The position numbers were made by a program, and so were the translations under genes. Of a stretch of 64,000 bases of DNA, positions 56,720 to 64,000 are shown one piece after another (the stretch's first letter is position 1; each line of letters begins with the position of its first letter). The DNA is taken from contig CM075671.1 of assembly GCA_037962975.1 (NCBI GenBank), forward strand, positions 39,084,501-39,148,500, written 5' to 3'. This DNA is from Clitoria ternatea. Taxonomy: Eukaryota > Streptophyta > Magnoliopsida > Fabales > Fabaceae. Under the pieces are notes generated by a model that worked only from the letters and a program-made list of their open reading frames with translations, had not been told where the DNA came from and made no database searches.

Positions 56720-58991
56720 CTAAAATCAAGTATTACGAATTTTAGGAAGTTGTTTGATCCCGAGGAATAGAGATCAGAATTTATGACTCGTGGTTAGTGA
56801 GCGTTAGATAGCTCTTGGAGCTTCTGCGATTCTCTATTCGATGAAGGGGGAGTTTTTACATATTAAATGCATGGTTTATAGACGAAGTCGAGGTATACTT
56901 ATATATGGAATTACGAATGATATGTTTTATGTACTATGATGAATATGATGTGAACCATCTATGTGAATATGAAAGATTGCATAAGATGTAAAACATGTTT
57001 CAAGTTTCATTGAGTTATATGAATGTATGAGAAGTTTGTGTTATGTGAAATATGAGTTATCTTATGGAAATGGTGCTTGTGCATAAGATACTTGAATGAA
57101 CATATTTATGTTTGAACTAAGCATAACAAGCTTGGATTGTGAAATACATGATATTTGAATAGCATGAGATTCATTTGATAAATTGAAATGAAATACTGTG
57201 AGCATAAAAGCATGGGACACTTATTCATTGAATTGAAGATGATGAATTGATAAGGTTTAATTGCATGTGATGCTTTGTATAATTGTAAATTATGTGGTTT
57301 CGAGGATTCCACAAAGACCTTGGTTGGGACTCAAGGAAAACCTCTTGAGTGAGACTCAAGGTTAGCCCGTAACACTACCGTTGTCGCTGAGAGTGATTGT
57401 GTTACATGAAAGGGCAAACGGTTTAGTACCAGTAAAACGGCCGGATCAGCTGAGAGATGATTACATGGATGAGAGCCAATGTTGCAACATAAAGTTTAAT
57501 GATGATTACATAGATCCAAATGAATTGAGAATCGTATGTGTACATGTGTATGTCATTGAGAATGATATGATAATAGAGCATTGAGATGAAAAAGAGATAA
57601 TATTGAATGGTAGTTTGTGTTTGTAGATTGTTATATCTCATTGCATGATAGAGAATGGAATAATAGAATCAGTACGATAGCTATCATTTATTATGTATAT
57701 TGCTCACCCCTATTTGTGGTTATTTTTATAGTGGATTTAGGAAGCAGCGGAGATTGATGAGAGGTCACTCAGTTTAAGTTGGAGCATTATGTATATATGC
57801 TTGTACATGATGCATATAGTAGTTTGTAGTAGCCTTGGCCGGCTCCTGTGTATACCAATTATATTTTATGTATATGAGTATATTTGGATGAATGTGTAGT
57901 GGACTAGATAGTTGACAGCTTCTATTAGAAGCTTAAAACCTATTTTGAGTATATGGTTTGGTTTGTGATGGATATTAATGCTTATTTGTTGATATGGAAG
58001 AGTATAGACCATGGATGGTCCCACCATTTGCATATGAGTTGGATGTCCAGGAATTGTGGACTTATGTGTATTGCTTTGTTGATGCATAAATGTCCAGGAA
58101 CTGCTCTTGAATGAAAAATTATAGTGGATATATGATTGTGCCATAATTGTATGACAAATTATAAGGTTTTTATGCATAAGAGGTGTAAATGACATAGAAA
58201 AGTTTGACTAGCCTCTATACATAATTTGTGGTTTGTGAAAATTGGAATGGACTAATTTGATTGAAAATTTACCTTCTAGTTGCTCAAAATGCCTTAAAAT
58301 GAGCTATTTGCATTTTTAGGCATAACTTTCTCGTTTTTGAGAATTTTTAAGTGTGGCCAGTGGCTACATGTCACAAATGATGTATTATAACTTGTGTCAA
58401 AATTTGGTGATCATTAGATTTGAAATGAGGAAGATAGGGTATCTAGAAGATAGAAAAATTGTATTTTCTGCTGTTTCTGTTGTATAATTGATAAACAACA
58501 AGTAGGAATCAATTCCCCAAATGCATGAATCGATTCCTACCCCTGATTCACTCATTCTGGGCCAAATTTTAAAGCTGTGAATCGATTCTCAAGGGAGGTG
58601 AATCGATCCCTCCTCTGTTTCACTCTGTTTTTGCAAAAATCCATACAGGAATCGATTCCCCAATGTAATGAATCGATTCCTAGCCCTTTTTAAACGTAGG
58701 AATCGATTCCCAGGGGGAGTAAATCGATTCCTCCCCCTGTTGGCACCCTGTTTATGCAATTTTTCATATATGAATCGATTCATGCCTCTGTTCCATTAAA
58801 AATTTTCATGCTTTGCTGTTTAATGATAACATAAACCCAGGCATCAACATTTCTTGATATCTAAATGCATTTATCACACTTTGGTAATTAAATTAAGTGC
58901 ATTTAAATTCTTAAATTAGAATTCAGATTTAATCATGAAAAATTTTCTTGTATTTTTGGGTTTATTATTATTAAATTAAGGTTATTTTACA
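56720..58991 (+). repeat. 5'-truncated Tekay-like LTR
   Basis: It matches the LTR at 60933-63766 in order from about AAAATCAAGTATTACGAATT to the end GTTATTTTACA, but lacks the first 0.7 kb. It carries the AAATGCATGGTTTATAGACG module (56865-56884), AGCCTTGGCCGGCTC (57831-57845) and the ATCGAT dyad pairs (58508-58783). No primer site follows, so it is a truncated solo LTR or a fragment. Confidence 0.8.
58508..58783 (+). repeat. Paired ATCGAT dyads, 21-bp spacing
   Basis: GAATCGATTCC-type words occur in pairs. ATC(A/G)AT starts at 58508/58529, 58581/58602, 58651/58672 and 58702/58723, each 21 bases apart, and singly at 58774. See the matching array at 63304-63560. Confidence 0.9.
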
Positions 58992-59031
58992 TGATACCGA
59001 TTAAAATCATAAGAGTATTTTTTTAACAAGA

Positions 59032-59380
59032 ACTACATAACCCTGATTTTCCATTGCACCCGAGAATACGTAGAAGCAAGATTAATTCTTGCCGGGCCCT
59101 CTTTTCCTTAAATATTTTATTTGTTGTTGGAACACTTTTAAATTATTCAAAAATAATTACGCAGTTTAATTAAGATACTGTTTCTTTGTAACAAACAAAT
59201 AAGGGTGTTCCTTATTCGTAACCAACTCTCGAATCTAGATTTATAAAGGGTTTTTTTCCAATATTTTACCCTTTTAAAATAAAACAAAATTTTGGTGACA
59301 ACTTCACACTTTTTTTATAATTTATTTTTGAAAAAACATTATCTTGTGGGAATCGTTATCTGGTCACCCACGTCGTGACA
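59032..59380 (+). repeat. Tat/Ogre-like LTR 3' fragment
   Basis: The order AAGAACTACATAACCCTGAT, AGAATACGTAGAAGCAAG, CTTATTCGTAACCAACTCTC, TTTGGTGACAACTTCAC and CACGTCGTGACA follows the last part of the LTRs at 41899 and 48243. No primer site follows. The 5' part is missing, perhaps displaced by the adjoining LTR. Confidence 0.65.
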
Positions 59381-60932
59381 AATTATTTAGACAAGACTTA
59401 AAATTTTTTTATATGCACAACTTGTAACTTTTTTAATGATATTTAATTAGTCTTAAATTTGATGAAATAATGCTTAATTTTCTTTTTGTTTATAACCAAA
59501 AATTCATGAAATATATAAATATAAAAAATTGTATAATTCAAGTATTATAATTGTGAAAACATCAAATATGTAATAATAATAATAAATAATATAAAAATCA
59601 TAAAATATTTAATTTTTAAATATAATAAAAGTTTAATCTTTTAAGAATAAAATAAAGGAAAGTATTAAGAATTATTAAAAATGAAAAAGGACCAAAAAGT
59701 AAAAAAGATTTCAACTAATAGTTGAAATTAAAAAATGTTTTCTCAAGTAACATTTAAAAAGACATTATCAACTAACTAAAAATACTAACCACCTAAACAT
59801 CTTTAATTTTTGCTTAAAATCACACTTCAATTATTAATTTCAACTTTAAATTAGTTAAAATACCTTATAAAAATAGACTCTAATAATTGATTGGCGCTGC
59901 AGAATTTTAATTTTGAATACATCATTTACTAATTTATAAATGAGTCAAATGTCAATTAAATAAGAATCATAAAGTGTCTATATTAAATATTTCGTGAAGG
60001 AAGAAAAAGATTGTAAGTTTGAGTTTTTCCCCTACTAACAAAAACTAATGTCTTTTAACAATTAACTTTTACTTATATTAAATGAAAAAACGCCAATGAA
60101 GTTAAGTTTGTGATCATCATGTGAAGAATCTAGGAACATGCTATTGGTATGTAACAAACAAGCTAGTCTACAAGGGAAATGATGAAACCTTTTTCTAATT
60201 TTAGTAGCAGTAGTCTTATAGCACATAGCCGAAGCAATTTTTTTATTATACTATTGATTGGGCAATGTCCATCATATTTGCATTGTAATTAACCCTCTCT
60301 ATTTTTTTCCTAGGCTAAATGGCATTTTGATTTTCTTAAAAGATCACGAGTATTTTTTAGGAAAATATTTCTTTTTGAGTGAAAAACAAACTACCATGAT
60401 GATAGTCCTATTTGTCTTGACAGTAATTTTTAATACACCTTAAGAGTTTATTTAAAGTGGATTAGCTGTGTAACATCTGAAATCATGTGTTGGTTATGAC
60501 ATTTTTTCAAACACATCAATTTCATAATTGGGAATATATATTTTCCATATTTATTGATATGCAGAAAAAGAAGGCAATAAAATTGCGAGAAAGTAATAAA
60601 TTAAATAATTAAAAAAGAGCGCACTAGTTTTTTTTTAACAATGAATACACTAATTAAGGTTTGAATTTGATGTAGTTTGTTGATGGCATAAAATTTGAAT
60701 AAGCAGCTTATAATAAATATTAATTAGAAATATTCAACAAATTAAATAAGAAACTTCTAATATTTTTCTTATAATTTTTCATGTCTTTTCCTATATAAAA
60801 CTTTGCCCGTGGCCCCATTTAGGATCCTTATGAAAAGCTCATAGAATTGGAATGTTATTAATTCCTTATTTAAGATTCTACAGAAACTCTCCCTTCCTTA
60901 ACTTCTCCTAAAATCCTTCTCCCAATTACAAA
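59381..60932. other. AT-rich spacer
   Basis: No gene or element recognised in 1.5 kb. Confidence 0.5.
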
Positions 60933-62764
60933 TGTAACATCCTAAATTAGGATTTACTTGGCAAGTAAGATTAAAGAGAAATTAAAAATTAAAATAGATT
61001 ATTAATTAAAAGAAATGCAAAAATGACTTATGTGTCTCTAAATTGATAATCTTTTCTCCTTTTTCATTTTATTTCTCTTGTAGGCAACAGAGAGTGAAAA
61101 ACTTCACTTCTTCTTTCTTCTTCTTTTTCCTTCAGCACCGTCATCCTTCTTCTTCTTTAATCTTCTCTTGAATTCATCAAATTGAAGTGGAAACCAAGCT
61201 CTTTTCCTTTCTCCTTTACGTTGGGAAGCTTGAATTCATAAGGGGAGAACTCTAAATTCTTTAATTTGAGGTAAGATGATGAACTCTCATCTTGGGTTTT
61301 GATTTATTCTTACCTCCACCCTTTCATTCTTTCAATTTTGTGAATTTTAAAGCAATTGGAAGCCATTGATATTGGTGGACAGCTTGGGTTTTCAAGAACC
61401 TTGAGCTTTTCATGAAAAAGTGAGATGAAATGGATTCTTGATTGCTAATCCTACAAGATTGAAGCTTAATAATTGTTGTTTCAATGAAATAAGGTAGTTT
61501 CGGAGTGATTCAGAGCTTGAGGCATGATTCGGAGGCGCGTTCCGAAGCTGACATCTTGGTTTGGTAAGTTATATCTTACCGAAATAGTTCTAATTTAATG
61601 GTTCCTAACTTGGCAAACGATGTTTGTATCGATTGTGATATTAAAATCAATTATTATGAATTTTAGGAAGTAGTTTGATTTTGAGAAATAGAGAGCGGAG
61701 CAGTTCACCAACGATCGATGGATAGAGAAGCTTCTGGAGTTCTCTATTCCAGGTAGGGGGAGCTTTTACATTTTAAATGCATGGTTTATAGACGGATTCG
61801 AGGTATATTAGTATATTGAATTTTGAATGATATGTTTAGTGAACTATGATGAATATATGGTTTGCCATCTATGAAATTATGAAAGAATGCATAAGATGCA
61901 AAGTGTGCTTTGAAATTATTATGTTATATGTATGTGTGAGATGCTTACGTTATAAGATATATTAGGATGCTAGAATTGATGATGTTGAAATATAGCATGT
62001 GATGCTTGTTGTGGATATGGAAATATTGCATAAGATGCATTACGTGATGATTTAGCATGAGAAGAGATTTTTATGTTATATGGTTTATAGTTTCAAGGAT
62101 TCCACAAAGACCTTGAGTGGGACTGAAGGCAAAGCTTACTGAGTGGGACTCAAGGCTGCCCGTGTCGTTGTCGCTGAGAGTGATTGTTACATGAGAGGGA
62201 AAACAATTTGGTACCATTAAAACGGCCAGATCAGCTGAGAGCCTATATAGCAACACTAAGTCATTGAATATGTAATTGGATCCAAATGAATGAATATGTA
62301 TATGCCTTGATGAGTGTTGTTGAGAACAACCTGGTTTATATAGCATTGAGATGTGAATGGATAATGTTGAATGGTAGTTTATGTATTATTTGAATGTAAT
62401 ATTTTAGTGTATGTTAAAGAAATGGATAATTGAATCAGTACTATAGTTATCATTTATTATGTACAACGTTCACCCCTATTTATAGATATATTTATAGTGG
62501 ACTTAGGACGCGACAAAGATTGGTAAGAGGTCACTTAGCTCGAGCATGGAGCATTATGTATCTGGTCCTTGTACATGATGCACATAGTTGTTTTGTAGTA
62601 GCCTTGACTGGCTCCTATGCATACCTATTTCGATACGTGTGTATATATATGTATATGTATATGCTTAGAGGATTTAGTAATTGAGTAGAATTGTTTTGAG
62701 CATATACTCGTTGTGATGATGTTTAGTTGATGTTGTTGGAGTGTGGAGACCATGGATGGTCCTA

Positions 62765-62766
<2 letters not shown>

Positions 62767-62796
<30 letters not shown>
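62767..62796. repeat. (AT)15 microsatellite
   Basis: An uninterrupted AT run inside the LTR, in the place where other LTRs of this group have a short CCATATATAT word. Confidence 0.95.
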
Positions 62797-62799
<3 letters not shown>

Positions 62800-63303
62800 G
62801 TTTGGTATATCCAGGAATTGTGGACATGTATGTGATGCAATGTTGATGCATGGAATATCCAGGAACTGTTATTGTATGAGAAATGACAATGGATATATGT
62901 TAGAGTCATGAATATGTGATAGTTACTTGGTTCTTATACATATTTGGGCAATTGAGATGGACAAATGGAAATTTATGATGTATGAGTGATATAGAACAGT
63001 TTCAATAGCTTCAATGCATGATTTGTGACTTGTAGAAACTGGAATGGGTCTATTCCATTGAAAAATAACCCCTCAATTGCATAAAATGCCTCAAAATGTG
63101 TCAATCATAATTATACGCATAAATCTCTCATTTTTAGGAAATTTTGAGTGCGGCAAGTGGCTACATGTCACAAATGATGTATTTTAGCTAGTGTCAAAGT
63201 TTGGTAGTCATTGGATTTGAAATGAAAAGGATAGGGTAGCTAGAAGTTGAAAAATTTGCATTATGAGTTGCTGTCAATATACTGATAAAATGTAGGTGTG
63301 TGA

Positions 63304-63560
63304 ATCGATTCCCCTGTTACATGAATCGATTCACAGGGGAAATTTTTAGGCATGAATCGAATCACCTGATCCTATGAATCGATTCCCAGTAAAAACTTTT
63401 AAGCATGAATCCATTCCTCACATTGATGAATCGATTCCCAACCTATTTTTGGACGTGTAAATCGATTCACAAGGAGGAATGAATCCATTCATCCCCCTGT
63501 CGCATTCTTGTTTGTGCAAAAATTTATACATGAATCGATTCATGCCTGCTCTGAATGGAT
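63304..63560 (+). repeat. Paired ATCGAT dyads in the right-hand LTR
   Basis: GAATCGATTC-type words start at 63304/63325, 63356/63378, 63409/63430 and 63461/63483, spacings of 21, 22, 21 and 22 bases; some members carry one change (ATCCAT, ATCGAA). A further pair lies near 63535-63560. Confidence 0.88.
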
Positions 63561-63769
63561 TTATGCCACTTTCTTCAAAAAAATTTATGTTTTGCTGTAT
63601 ATGGGTACCATTGACCAGGCATGATCATTTCTTGATGTGTAAATGCATCTACTATATTTTGATAATTAATTTAAGTGCTTTTAAATCCTTATATTGATTT
63701 TTTATTTACTCGTGAAAAATTTTCTTGGATTTTCAGGTTTATTTTTTAATAATTAAGGTTGTTTTATTT

Positions 63770-63781
63770 TGGTATCAGAGC
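63770..63781 (+). other. Primer-binding site (tRNA-iMet)
   Basis: TGGTATCAGAGC three bases after the LTR; it continues AGACTTGAAAAAGTCCAAGG, parallel to the leader of the element at 12979. Confidence 0.92.
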
Positions 63782-63943
63782 AGACTTGAAAAAGTCCAAG
63801 GCTAAGGTTAACCTACTAAATGCTATGAAATAAGTTGAATCACATGATAGTTGATAAGTATTGAATTAGTTGATGAGATCAACTGTGAATAAATTGCATT
63901 CTTATCCATGACAGGTACTAAAGTGTTATTTTTAGGATTAGAA

Positions 63944-64000
63944 ATGACTAACCGTCAGGGTATGGATGCTATGGCGGCTGTGTTTCAGCGCTTTGCTGAT
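63944..64000 (+). CDS. Gypsy gag, first 19 codons (runs off window)
   Basis: The frame MTNRQGMDAMAAVFQRFAD is open to the window edge. It matches the start of the gag at 15879 (MANRHSMEAIATTFQRFAD) at most positions. The start codon lies about 160 bases after the primer site. Only the N-terminus is visible, so it cannot be told whether the gene is intact. Confidence 0.85.
   Translation, partial: MTNRQGMDAMAAVFQRFAD

Larger units (their letters stand above)
60933..63766 (+). repeat. 5' LTR of the right-hand gypsy element (2.8 kb)
   Basis: Begins TGTAACATCCTAAATTAGG and ends AAGGTTGTTTTA three bases before the primer site. It carries GGTAAGTTATATCTTACC (61563-61580), the AAATGCATGGTTTATAGACG module (61775-61794), a changed form of the GCCTTGGCCGGC block (62600-62614), an (AT)15 run (62767-62796) and ATCGAT dyads (63304-63560). 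Confidence 0.88.
60933..64000 (+). mobile_element. Tekay-like gypsy element, 5' part
   Basis: LTR, primer site, leader and the first gag codons of an element that continues beyond the window. The LTR at 60933-63766 begins TGTAACATCC, and gag starts MTNRQGMDAMAAVFQRFAD, clearly related to the gag at 15879. Whether pol is intact cannot be judged here. Confidence 0.9.

Overview
The window is nuclear DNA of a flowering plant. It is AT-rich, has a multi-exon plant transcription-factor gene with GT-AG introns, and is dominated by nested LTR retrotransposons. A legume (Fabaceae) is my best guess, because Tat/Ogre-type elements with a tRNA-Arg-like primer site sit beside Tekay-like Ty3/gypsy elements whose LTRs open TGTAACATCC. 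This assignment is an inference, not a proof. I see no bacterial, plastid or mitochondrial genes, no rRNA and no CRISPR array.

Layout. 1-1827: 5' part of a Ty1/copia element on the minus strand (LTR, gag, start of protease), cut by the window edge. 2760-2904: a GRF-zinc-finger-like relic. 3528-4072: a short non-autonomous hAT element with 8-bp duplications, next to a decayed hAT transposase (about 4090-5720, minus). 6766-12273: two old copia-type LTRs enclosing a Tat-like LTR end, a G-rich minisatellite, a repeat with six TATA-like motifs and a CACTCGG-rich array. About 12390-12740: a LINE relic. 12979-20654: a Tekay-like gypsy element with broken gag-pol, an integrase cut off at the 3' LTR and an internally deleted 3' LTR. 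20860-23387: a solo LTR with perfect target duplications. 24325-34800: a 10.5-kb minus-strand element with 3.2-kb LTRs and only relic coding sequence. 36051-37897: the one convincing host gene, a four-exon bHLH factor of the bHLH93/ICE-like group. 41899-49566: a non-autonomous Tat/Ogre-like element carrying a 31/62-bp tandem array in front of its 3' LTR. 50491-56612: a young Ty1/copia element (LTRs differ at 1 of 172 positions) with intact gag and broken pol. 56720-58991: a 5'-truncated Tekay-like LTR. 59032-59380: a Tat LTR fragment. 60933-64000: the 5' LTR, primer site and first gag codons of another Tekay-like element that runs off the window.

How the parts relate. The Tekay-like LTRs (12979, 20860, 24325/31590, 56720, 60933) differ over most of their length but share a few short modules: the 5' TGTAAYATCC, an AAATGCATGGTTTAT block and an AGCCTTGGCCGGCTC block. 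Two families also carry arrays of short dyads just before the 3' end. Nearly all element coding regions are broken, mostly by stop codons that fit C-to-T or G-to-A transitions, as expected of methylated, silenced repeats. The bHLH gene stands alone in about 7 kb of element-poor sequence.

I do not find a clearly new biological system. The most unusual structures are the serial hairpins and tRNA-like promoter in the leader of the young copia element, the 21-bp-phased ATCGAT dyads in gypsy LTRs, and the 31/62-bp array in the Tat-like element. All coordinates were read by eye; no alignment or database search was run.
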